Translations under genes and position numbers: made by a program
DNA from: Flavobacteriales bacterium
GTDB lineage: Bacteria > Bacteroidota > Bacteroidia > Flavobacteriales > Weeksellaceae
DNA length: 42,588 bases
Assembly: GCA_900770875.1 (NCBI GenBank)
Contig: CAAGLV010000043.1
Location: 1 to 42,588 of the forward strand
Direction of reading: 5' to 3'
In this document: positions 16,446-23,478 of the stretch, piece by piece
How the letters are laid out: each line of letters starts with the position of its first letter
Numbering within the stretch: position 1 is the stretch's first letter
The notes under the pieces: generated by a model
What the model saw: the letters and a program-made list of their open reading frames with translations, nothing else
Database searches by the model: none
What the model was told of the DNA's origin: nothing

Positions 16446-17954
16446 ATGAAAGCTTTTTTAGCTCAACTTTTTGCCAAATATATCGTCAAAAAAGATCAAA
16501 AATGGATAGAAGATCCAATTCAAACTCAAGAAAACACTTTGTTGCATTTAGTAGATTTTGCAAAAGATACAGCCTTTGGTAAAGCACATCATTTTGATCA
16601 AATTAAATCTTACGAAGATTTTAAAAAATATGTGCCAATTAACGATTACGAAGGTTTACGTTTTTATTTTGATGAAATGGTAAAAGGGAAAGAAAATGTT
16701 CTTTGGCCCGGAAAACCAATTTATTTAGCAAAAACATCAGGAACAACTTCTGGTACAAAATATATTCCTTTAACAAAAGAATCAATTCCGTATCATATAA
16801 ATTCGGCACGAAATGCTTTGTTGCATTATGTAAACGAAAAGCAAAATGCTAAATTTTTAAACGGAAAAATGATCTTTTTGCAAGGAAGCCCAATTTTAGA
16901 AGAAAAAAACGGATTACGATTTGGTCGTCTTTCGGGTATTGTTGCGCATTATGTGCCAAAATATTTACAAAAAAATAGAATGCCATCTTGGGAGACGAAT
17001 TGCATCGAAGAATGGGAAACTAAAGTTGATGAGGTTGTAAAAGAAACAATGCCAGAAAATATGACGTTAATTTCGGGTATTCCGCCTTGGTTAATTATGT
17101 ATTTCGAGCGTTTATTGGCTGTTTCAGGAAAAGAAAACATTCAGTCGCTTTTTAAAGATTTACAATTAATGGTAACCGGAGGTGTTAATTACGAACCATA
17201 TCGCGAAAAAGTAAATCAATTAATTGGGCGCAAAATAGATTGTATCCAAACCTATCCGGCTTCCGAAGGTTTTATTGCGTATCAAAATACGCAACAATCC
17301 GAAGATTTATTGCTTTTATTAAATAACGGAATGTTTTACGAATTTATTCCGGTTGAAGAATTTAGCAACGAAAATCCAAGTCGTTTATCTATTAAAGATG
17401 TTGTAGTTGGGAAAGATTACGTATTAATTTTAAATACCAATGCTGGTTTATGGGGTTATAATATTGGCGATACTGTTCGTTTTACGTCTACATCACCTTA
17501 CAAAATTGTAGTTTCGGGACGAATTAAGCATTTTACTTCTGCTTTTGGCGAACACGTTATTGCCCACGAAGTAGAACAGGCTTTGCAAAAAACGTTGGCA
17601 AAATATCCTGCAAGTGTTAACGAATTTACAGTTGCACCTCAAGTTAATCCAGCCGATGGATTACCTTACCACGAATGGTTTATTGAATTTGAAAATTATC
17701 CTGAAGATTTAGCTCTTTTTGCAGCCGAATTAGATACACAAATGCGTTTACAAAATGTATATTACGACGATTTAATTTCGGGTAATATTTTAAAAACGCT
17801 AGTTTTAACACCAATAAAAAAAGACGGATTTCAGGCTTATATGAAATCGATTGGTAAATTAGGAGGACAAAATAAAGTACCTCGTTTAGCTAATGATCGC
17901 TCGATAGCAGATCAGTTTTATGCTTTAAATCTTACAAATAACACACATAATTAA
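16446..17954 (+). CDS. GH3 family acyl-adenylating enzyme
   Basis: This 502-residue cytoplasmic protein is of the GH3 family, part of the ANL adenylate-forming superfamily. In plants, GH3 enzymes activate a carboxylic acid with ATP and join it to an amino acid; bacterial substrates are mostly unknown. The ATP-binding motif TSGTTSGTK is at 97-105 and the adenylate-loop motif YPASEG at 270-275. A later GYNIGDTVRF segment holds the conserved Asp of the hinge region. The C-terminal cap domain is complete. It is followed after 2 bases by a thioesterase gene, which suggests the pair handles the same acyl group. Which acid and acceptor it uses cannot be read from the sequence. Confidence 0.88.
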   Translation: MKAFLAQLFAKYIVKKDQKWIEDPIQTQENTLLHLVDFAKDTAFGKAHHFDQIKSYEDFKKYVPINDYEGLRFYFDEMVKGKENVLWPGKPIYLAKTSGTTSGTKYIPLTKESIPYHINSARNALLHYVNEKQNAKFLNGKMIFLQGSPILEEKNGLRFGRLSGIVAHYVPKYLQKNRMPSWETNCIEEWETKVDEVVKETMPENMTLISGIPPWLIMYFERLLAVSGKENIQSLFKDLQLMVTGGVNYEPYREKVNQLIGRKIDCIQTYPASEGFIAYQNTQQSEDLLLLLNNGMFYEFIPVEEFSNENPSRLSIKDVVVGKDYVLILNTNAGLWGYNIGDTVRFTSTSPYKIVVSGRIKHFTSAFGEHVIAHEVEQALQKTLAKYPASVNEFTVAPQVNPADGLPYHEWFIEFENYPEDLALFAAELDTQMRLQNVYYDDLISGNILKTLVLTPIKKDGFQAYMKSIGKLGGQNKVPRLANDRSIADQFYALNLTNNTHN

Positions 17955-17956
17955 AA

Positions 17957-18517
17957 ATGATTTACAAAACAGTAGAAAGTTCGTTGATTACTTTCTCTCA
18001 GTTGATGTTACCGTCGCACTCTAATTTTTCGGGTAAAATACACGGAGGTTATTTATTATCATTAATGGATCAAATTGCCTTTGCTTGTGCCTCAAAATAT
18101 TCGGGGAAATACTGTGTTACAGCTTCGGTAGACAGAGTAGATTTCTTAACGCCAGTAGAGGTAGGAGAATTATTAACGTTAAATGCATCTGTAAATTACG
18201 TTGGTAATACATCTATTGTAGTTGGTATTAGAGTAGACAGTCAAAATGTACAAACAGGAGAAGTAAGACATTGTAACTCTTCTTATTTTACAATGATTTG
18301 TAAAGAGGCAAATGGAGAAAAGGCCGAAGCGCCTAAATTAATTTTACGCTCTGTATCCGAAATTCGTCGCTTTTATAAAGCTTTACACCGAATCGAAGAG
18401 CATAAAAAAGCATCGGCTCAGGTAAAAAGTGAGATGGATTATCATTCTCCAGATTTAATTAATTATTTATTAGATCATTACAATGTAAAAATACATTTAG
18501 ATCCTAAAAACGATTAA
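17957..18517 (+). CDS. Hotdog-fold acyl-CoA thioesterase
   Basis: This 186-residue hotdog-fold protein is of the YciA/BACH-like acyl-CoA thioesterase type and hydrolyses acyl-CoA to free acid and CoA in the cytoplasm. The helix signature GKIHGGYLLSLMDQIAFACA (28-47) is followed by the conserved SVDRVDFLTPVEVGE strand region. A C-terminal extension of about 60 residues, charged and helical, goes beyond the minimal domain. The start is 2 bases after the stop of the GH3 gene, so they are almost certainly co-transcribed and perhaps translationally coupled. The terminator at 18520 closes the pair. Confidence 0.85.
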   Translation: MIYKTVESSLITFSQLMLPSHSNFSGKIHGGYLLSLMDQIAFACASKYSGKYCVTASVDRVDFLTPVEVGELLTLNASVNYVGNTSIVVGIRVDSQNVQTGEVRHCNSSYFTMICKEANGEKAEAPKLILRSVSEIRRFYKALHRIEEHKKASAQVKSEMDYHSPDLINYLLDHYNVKIHLDPKND

Positions 18518-18519
18518 AA

Positions 18520-18558
18520 AAAGAAATCGCAACTAAATTATTTAGTTGCGATTTCTTT
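18520..18558. terminator. Bidirectional terminator overlapping a coding end
   Basis: An 18-bp near-perfect inverted repeat (arms about 18520-18537 and 18541-18558, loop TTA) contains GAAATCGCAACTAAA and its complement. It has A and T runs at the ends. It ends the GH3-thioesterase transcript. Its right arm encodes the last six residues of the minus-strand gene 18538-18885. Confidence 0.85.
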
Positions 18559-18885
18559 TATATACGGTTCAAATTTTAAATCCGGAATATTATATGGATC
18601 AAATCCATTGTATAAATGATCAATTAAATTTCTGGCCTGAAAATAATTAAACAATTTATAATAAGATGCATTTTCATCATAAATTGGTATTTCAATCAAA
18701 AATAAAAATCGATCGTATTTAGAAATCTGAACAGTATTTCCGTCTCGATTTACAAATCCAATAAAACTACCATCATAATCTGGTAAACTATGGAAAATCT
18801 CAACCGCTTGTTCTAAACTTCCTTCAAGAGGAAATTCCGTTTCGACGCATAAATCGTCGGCGTAATTTTCAAAGAATATTTTCAC
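18538..18885 (-). CDS. Small uncharacterised protein, 115 residues
   Basis: I do not recognise the family. The frame opens with GTG (18883-18885) and has no ATG near the start. The protein is acidic and rich in aromatic residues, with no signal peptide and no membrane helix, so probably cytoplasmic. It reads as a single alpha/beta domain: MKIFFENYADDL, then an FPLEGSLEQAVEIFHSLP helix and later a YYKLFNYFQARNLIDHLYNGF helix. Small intracellular proteins of this shape sometimes accompany toxins as immunity proteins, but no toxin gene is adjacent, so I do not claim that. It is convergent to the GH3-thioesterase operon and shares its terminator. Confidence 0.65.
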   Translation of the reverse strand: MKIFFENYADDLCVETEFPLEGSLEQAVEIFHSLPDYDGSFIGFVNRDGNTVQISKYDRFLFLIEIPIYDENASYYKLFNYFQARNLIDHLYNGFDPYNIPDLKFEPYIKEIATK

Positions 18886-18975
18886 CCTACAAAGTTAAGA
18901 AATTTTTAATCTATTTTAATCAATTCCTTTTATTTCGTTTTAGATTTATTAAATTAGCGTCAAATTGTATAAAAA

Positions 18976-20367
18976 ATGAGTTACGACATTATTGTTATTG
19001 GAAGCGGACCAGGAGGATATGTAGCTGCAATTAGAGCTGCACAATTAGGTAAAAAAGTAGCTATTGTTGAAAAAGCTGAATTAGGAGGTATTTGTTTAAA
19101 TTGGGGATGTATCCCAACTAAAGCATTATTAAAAAGCGCGCAAGTATTTAAATACCTTAACCATGCAGAAGATTTTGGTTTAAATAAACCATCAGATATA
19201 TCGTTTGAATTTGGTAATGTTGTAAAACGTTCGCGTGGTGTTGCAGACCGAATGAGTAAAGGTGTACAATTCTTAATGAAGAAAAATAACATCGAAATTA
19301 TTCAGGGAGAAGCAAAAGTTTTACCAGGTAAAAAGGTGAAAGTTACAGCTGCCGACGGAACAGTTAAAGAAATTACAGCATCAAATATTATTATAGCAAC
19401 AGGTGCAAGATCTCGTCAGTTACCAGCTTTACCGCAAGATGGTAAAAAGGTAATTGGTTATAGAGGTGCTTTAGCTTTAGAAAAACAACCAAAATCGTTA
19501 ATCGTTGTTGGTTCTGGAGCAATTGGAGTAGAGTTTGCACATTTCTATAATACATTAGGTACAGAAGTTACTATTGTAGAATATTTGCCACGAATAGTTC
19601 CGGTAGAAGACGAAGATATTTCTAAACAATTATTATTATCTTTAAAAAAATCTGGAATAAAAGTATTAACAAATGCCGAAGTAACTGGTGTAGATACAAC
19701 TGGAGATTTAGTTAAAGCAACAGTAAAAACAGAAAAAGGAGAAGAAATTCTTGAGGCTGAAGTTGTTTTATCGGCTGCCGGAGTTGTACCAAATACAGAA
19801 AATATCGGGTTAGAAGAGGTAGGAATTGTAACAGAAAGAGGTAAAATTGTAATTAACGATTTTTGCGAAACTTCTGTAAAAGGATACTACGCAATTGGCG
19901 ATGTTGTAAAAGGAGCAGATTTAGCACACTTAGCATCGGCACAAGGTATTTTATGTGTAGAGCACATTGCAGGCGAAAAAGTAGAAGCAATAGATTACGG
20001 AAACATACCAGGTTGTACTTATTGTTCGCCAGAAATTGCATCTGTAGGATTAACAGAAGCTAAAGCACGCGAATTAGGTTACGATGTAAAAGTGGGTAAA
20101 TTTCCATTCTCGGCAAACGGAAAAGCTGTTGCAAACGGAGCAGCCGACGGATTTGTAAAAGTTGTTTTTGATGCAAAATACGGCGAATGGTTAGGATGCC
20201 ATATGATTGGAGATGGAGTTACAGAAATGATCGCAGAAGCAGTTGCTGCTCGTAAATTAGAGACAACAGCTCACGAGATTATGAAATCGGTACATCCGCA
20301 TCCAACGATGTCCGAAGCGATTATGGAAGCGGTAGAAGATGCATACGGACACGCTATCCATATTTAA
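18976..20367 (+). CDS. lpdA: Dihydrolipoyl dehydrogenase
   Basis: This FAD enzyme (E3) reoxidises lipoamide with NAD+ in the 2-oxoacid dehydrogenase complexes and the glycine cleavage system. The FAD motif GSGPGGYVAA is at 9-18. The redox disulfide pair is Cys40/Cys45 in the segment GGICLNWGCIPTK. The NAD motif GSGAIGVEF follows in the middle. The C-terminal catalytic pair is His442-Glu447 in HPHPTMSE. The length of 463 residues is normal. No E1 or E2 gene is adjacent. A YceI gene follows after 30 bases with no terminator between, so the two are likely co-transcribed. Weak -7-like boxes (TAGATTTA at 18941, TAAATTAG at 18950) precede it. Confidence 0.95.
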   Translation: MSYDIIVIGSGPGGYVAAIRAAQLGKKVAIVEKAELGGICLNWGCIPTKALLKSAQVFKYLNHAEDFGLNKPSDISFEFGNVVKRSRGVADRMSKGVQFLMKKNNIEIIQGEAKVLPGKKVKVTAADGTVKEITASNIIIATGARSRQLPALPQDGKKVIGYRGALALEKQPKSLIVVGSGAIGVEFAHFYNTLGTEVTIVEYLPRIVPVEDEDISKQLLLSLKKSGIKVLTNAEVTGVDTTGDLVKATVKTEKGEEILEAEVVLSAAGVVPNTENIGLEEVGIVTERGKIVINDFCETSVKGYYAIGDVVKGADLAHLASAQGILCVEHIAGEKVEAIDYGNIPGCTYCSPEIASVGLTEAKARELGYDVKVGKFPFSANGKAVANGAADGFVKVVFDAKYGEWLGCHMIGDGVTEMIAEAVAARKLETTAHEIMKSVHPHPTMSEAIMEAVEDAYGHAIHI

Positions 20368-20397
20368 AAAATAAATTAATTAACACTAATATTTAAG

Positions 20398-20997
20398 ATG
20401 AAAAAATTATTCGGAATTTTATGCGTTGCAGGTATCACAGCAACTGCTTTAAGTTTTAACGAAAACGAAATCTCTGATTTCCAAACTTCAAATACGACAG
20501 ATTTAGCTTCTAGCTATGTCTCTTGGAACGGAAGTAAATTAGATCAACAAACAGGTAAAGATAAAAAGCATATTGGTAAAGTTGCCATTAAAGATGCTAA
20601 AGTTAAAATGAACGGTAATACGCCAGAAGCTTTAACAGTTACAGTTGACTTAAATAAAATTGTAAACTTAGATTTACAAGAAGGATTAAGCGGACAATTG
20701 GTTAATCATTTAAAATCGGCAGATTTCTTTGATGTTTCTATTTTTCCGGATGCAACTTTTTCTGCTACACGTATTACTAAATTAACAAATCAAAAATTTG
20801 ATTTCGAAATCGAAGGAAATATAAAAGTTAAAGGTGTTTCTAAACCAGTTACAGTACAAGGACACATGGTTAATGATAATGGTAAACAATTATTAGAAAC
20901 TGATGTATTTTACTTAAACGGTGAGGAGTTTGGATTTATTAAACCAAATCAAAACTTTAATCCAGTTGCATTACGTGTACAATTATATGTAAATTAA
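20398..20997 (+). CDS. YceI family periplasmic lipid-binding-like protein
   Basis: This 199-residue exported protein has a signal peptide (MKKLFGILCVAGITATALS). YceI proteins are lipocalin-like barrels that bind long isoprenoid or fatty molecules in the periplasm. Family traits are visible: the opening SSYVSWNGSKLD, then HIGKVAIKDA, the segment LKSADFFDVSIFPDATF, and VKGVSKPVTVQG. The length is usual. Its place behind lpdA (30 bases) suggests a shared transcript, although no functional link is obvious. A long perfect palindrome lies 29 bases after its stop and probably ends the transcript. Confidence 0.88.
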   Translation: MKKLFGILCVAGITATALSFNENEISDFQTSNTTDLASSYVSWNGSKLDQQTGKDKKHIGKVAIKDAKVKMNGNTPEALTVTVDLNKIVNLDLQEGLSGQLVNHLKSADFFDVSIFPDATFSATRITKLTNQKFDFEIEGNIKVKGVSKPVTVQGHMVNDNGKQLLETDVFYLNGEEFGFIKPNQNFNPVALRVQLYVN

Positions 20998-21026
20998 TTT
21001 TTAGAATAAATTCTATAAAAAATATC

Positions 21027-21058
21027 ATAAAGTCGATTAAATATTTAATCGACTTTAT
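21027..21058. terminator. 32-bp perfect palindrome after yceI
   Basis: Each base from 21027 pairs with its mirror to 21058, giving two 16-base arms built around AAAGTCGATTAA. It has the position of a terminator, but no proper T run follows (TGCTTTATA). It may instead be an RNA-stabilising stem or a protein-binding site. The rest of 20998-21190 is AT-rich without a gene. Confidence 0.55.
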
Positions 21059-21190
21059 TGCTTTATATAAATTAAGTATATATTGTATTAAGGTTACTAT
21101 TTTTCTAAGGTAATGATTGTTTTTAGTGTTAAATTATAGTAAATTAAATCTATTAATTATTTTTTTATGTTTTAATTAAATAATTAAATA

Positions 21191-21198
21191 TATATTTG
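21191..21198 (+). promoter_or_regulatory. -7 box of the T9SS cargo gene
   Basis: TATATTTG matches TAnnTTTG exactly, 44 bases before the ATG. The region upstream is a long A/T-only stretch without a clear TTG at the -33 position. Confidence 0.5.
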
Positions 21199-21242
21199 CG
21201 CAATAAATCTAAATATAAAAAAAAACTTTAAAAATTTACTAT

Positions 21243-22004
21243 ATGAAAAAATTTTATTCTTTAGTTGCTATTGCAGCTTTTTCTTCGTTCGCAGTTGCAC
21301 AAACTGTTTATGAGCAAGATTTTAATGTTTACACAGGTACAGGAGGAAACGATGGTAGCTGGAGTGGTTCTATTGCTACAGTAGCAATTAGTGATGGTTT
21401 AGACGCTGAAACAGGATTTACTTACGTAAAAGCATACAAAGGATCGGGAGCTGTGAAAATCGGAACAGGATCTGCACAAGGATCTGCAACTACACCTGCT
21501 TTAACAGAATTAAACGGTAATGCTACTTTAACTTTTAGAGCTGGTGCATGGAATGGAACTAATGAGCAAACAACATTATTATTAGAAATTACTGGTGGTG
21601 GAACTTTAAGCGAAAATCAAGTAACTTTAACAAAAGGAGCATTCTCTAATTTTTCGGTAAACATTATTGATGGAACACCTACAACTAAAATTACTTTTAA
21701 AGGTTTACAAGCAGCTAATTCAAGATTCTTTTTAGATGATGTTAAGGTAGAAACAACATTAGGTGTTGCTGATTATACTCAGGCAGCTAAAGCTATCCAA
21801 AATACAGTTTGGACTGATGTTGCATCTTTCTCTACAAAAGGAGCAGCTAAAGTAGAAGTTTATAATGTAAATGGACAATTAGTTAAAACAATCGAAGTTA
21901 ATGGTAATAAAAACGTTAATGTTGCAGATTTAGCTAAAGGTGTTTATTTAGTAAAGTCAACTCAAAACGGCCAAACAACAACAACTAAAGTTGTTAAAAA
22001 ATAA
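21243..22004 (+). CDS. Small secreted T9SS cargo protein
   Basis: This is a 253-residue exported protein. The signal peptide MKKFYSLVAIAAFSSFAVAQ is cleaved near residue 20. The middle (about 22-175) is a Gly/Thr-rich beta sandwich with FYVYTGTGG-like and FFLDDVKVE segments, resembling the carbohydrate-binding-like jelly rolls common in Bacteroidota surface proteins. The end (about 190-253, with VEVYNVNGQLVKTI and DLAKGVYLVK) is a type A T9SS sorting domain. There is no catalytic motif. Codon use is like that of highly expressed neighbours, and the gene has its own promoter and terminator. The function is unknown; adhesion or glycan binding is a guess. Confidence 0.82.
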   Translation: MKKFYSLVAIAAFSSFAVAQTVYEQDFNVYTGTGGNDGSWSGSIATVAISDGLDAETGFTYVKAYKGSGAVKIGTGSAQGSATTPALTELNGNATLTFRAGAWNGTNEQTTLLLEITGGGTLSENQVTLTKGAFSNFSVNIIDGTPTTKITFKGLQAANSRFFLDDVKVETTLGVADYTQAAKAIQNTVWTDVASFSTKGAAKVEVYNVNGQLVKTIEVNGNKNVNVADLAKGVYLVKSTQNGQTTTTKVVKK

Positions 22005-22026
22005 TTCTAATCAATCATTAGAAAAT

Positions 22027-22058
22027 AATAGGTCAGATTAATTTCTGACCTATTTTTT
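22027..22058 (+). terminator. Intrinsic terminator of the T9SS cargo gene
   Basis: An 11-bp stem, AATAGGTCAGA/TCTGACCTATT, has a 6-base loop (22038-22043) and is followed by a T run. Confidence 0.85.
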
Positions 22059-22065
22059 GTTGTAT

Positions 22066-22088
22066 AAAAAAAGCCACAAATGTGGCTT
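22066..22088 (-). terminator. Intrinsic terminator of the HU gene
   Basis: On the minus strand, stem AAGCCACA/TGTGGCTT with a two-base loop is followed by seven T's. It lies 32 bases after the HU stop codon. Confidence 0.82.
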
Positions 22089-22119
22089 AAGTTATGGGAT
22101 AATTATTAAATCTTAATAA

Positions 22120-22407
22120 TTATTTCTTTTTCTTTTTATCAACAGCTTCAGATAATTCAGATCCTGCTTTAAATTTAGCTACAGTTTTAGCTGCAATCTT
22201 AATTTCTTTTTTAGTTTGAGGGTTGATACCTGTTCTAGCAGCTCTTTCTGAAGTTGAGAAAGTACCGAATCCAACTAATGCAACTTTGTCTCCAGAAGCT
22301 AAAGCTTTAGTTACGTTTTCTGTAAAAGAGTTTAATGCCTTTTTAGCAGCTTCTTTAGAAATTCCTGCGTCTGCTGCGATAGCGTCAATAAGTTCTGATT
22401 TGTTCAT
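22120..22407 (-). CDS. hup: HU family DNA-binding protein
   Basis: This small nucleoid protein bends and compacts DNA as a dimer. It has 95 residues. The N-terminal helices MNKSELIDAIAADAGISKEAAKKAL are followed by VALVGFGTFS and the start of the DNA-contacting arm, SERAARTGINPQTKKEIKIAA. The signature PQTKKEI is conserved. It ends in a basic KKKKK tail. It is a single gene with an excellent promoter (22438-22467) and its own terminator, consistent with strong constitutive expression. Confidence 0.95.
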   Translation of the reverse strand: MNKSELIDAIAADAGISKEAAKKALNSFTENVTKALASGDKVALVGFGTFSTSERAARTGINPQTKKEIKIAAKTVAKFKAGSELSEAVDKKKKK

Positions 22408-22437
22408 AGTATTAACTTTTTATAATTAATTTATACA

Positions 22438-22467
22438 CAAATATACTCTTTCCCTTTATTTATGCAA
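22438..22467 (-). promoter_or_regulatory. Bacteroidota-type promoter of hup
   Basis: Minus-strand TTG (22465-22467), a 19-base spacer and TATATTTG (22438-22445) match the consensus exactly, and the box is 30 bases before the ATG. Confidence 0.75.
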
Positions 22468-22528
22468 GTTTTAAGGCTAAAAAAATAATCGAAAATATTA
22501 AAAATCAATAAATTTCTTTCTCAATATA

Positions 22529-23470
22529 TTATTTTACAAAAATTTTATCTTCGTTTTGGCTGCCATTAATAAAATCTTTGGCTGTTAATCGCTTTTTACC
22601 TTCGGGTTGTAGCTCTAAAATTTCGTACATACCGTCTGTTAAATTAACATACAGATTATTTTTGGTACGCACAAGCTCGTATAATTCTCCAATTTTATCT
22701 AATTCTGTTTTTACACCGGCATAAATTTTTAAGTTTTTAAATTTATCCCCATTGCCATAAGTTGTCCAAGCACAAGGATATGGCGAAAGCCCACGTATTT
22801 TATTGTGGATAACATCAATCGGTTGGTTCCAATCAATTTTACAGTCTTCTTTAAAGATTTTCGGAGCGTGTTTTAACTCAATCGATTCGTCTTGTGGATG
22901 AGGTTTTAAAGTATCGTTTGCTAAACCATCTAATGTTGTTACAACTAAACGGGCACCAATTTCCATTAATTGATCGTGGATTACACCAACATTATCATTT
23001 TCGTTAATAACAACTTCGTCGGCTAATAAAATATTACCTGTATCAATTTCTTCGTCGATTAAAAATGTTGTAACACCAGTTTTAGTATCACCATTCATCA
23101 CAGCCCAATTAATAGGAGCAGCTCCGCGGTATTGTGGCAATAACGAACCGTGTAAATTAAATGTACCTTTAGCTGGGATAGACCACACTGCTTTTGGCAA
23201 CATTCGGAAAGCTACAACCACAAAAACATCGGCATTTAAGGCTTTTAATTCGGTAATAAAATCTTCGTTACGTAATTTTTCGGGTTGTAATAAAGGTAAA
23301 TTATGTTCTAAAGCATATTTTTTAACATCAGATATGTTTATTTTTTGTCCACGTCCGGCAGGTTTATCTGGTACAGTAACCACGCCAACAACTTCGTGTG
23401 TACTATTGGTATGTATTTCGTTTAAAGAAGCCACAGCAAAGCCTGGCGTTCCCATAAAAACTACGCGCAT
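22529..23470 (-). CDS. fmt: Methionyl-tRNA formyltransferase
   Basis: Fmt formylates the initiator Met-tRNA with 10-formyltetrahydrofolate, which starts bacterial translation. It has 313 residues, the normal length. The N-terminal domain begins MRVVFMGTPGFA. The catalytic residues are Asn105 and His107 in NLHGSLLPQYRG and Asp143 in EEIDTGNIL. The C-terminal tRNA-binding OB domain is present. It lies 8 bases downstream of recQ on the same strand, so the two are probably co-transcribed. The usual partner def is absent here. Confidence 0.96.
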   Translation of the reverse strand: MRVVFMGTPGFAVASLNEIHTNSTHEVVGVVTVPDKPAGRGQKINISDVKKYALEHNLPLLQPEKLRNEDFITELKALNADVFVVVAFRMLPKAVWSIPAKGTFNLHGSLLPQYRGAAPINWAVMNGDTKTGVTTFLIDEEIDTGNILLADEVVINENDNVGVIHDQLMEIGARLVVTTLDGLANDTLKPHPQDESIELKHAPKIFKEDCKIDWNQPIDVIHNKIRGLSPYPCAWTTYGNGDKFKNLKIYAGVKTELDKIGELYELVRTKNNLYVNLTDGMYEILELQPEGKKRLTAKDFINGSQNEDKIFVK

Positions 23471-23478
23471 AATATGTA

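Noticed and set aside
19853..20063. Frames on both strands within lpdA
   Set aside because: The lpdA protein is complete across the region with NAD and catalytic motifs. The alternative frames read as unnatural Arg/Cys-rich or Leu-rich strings.
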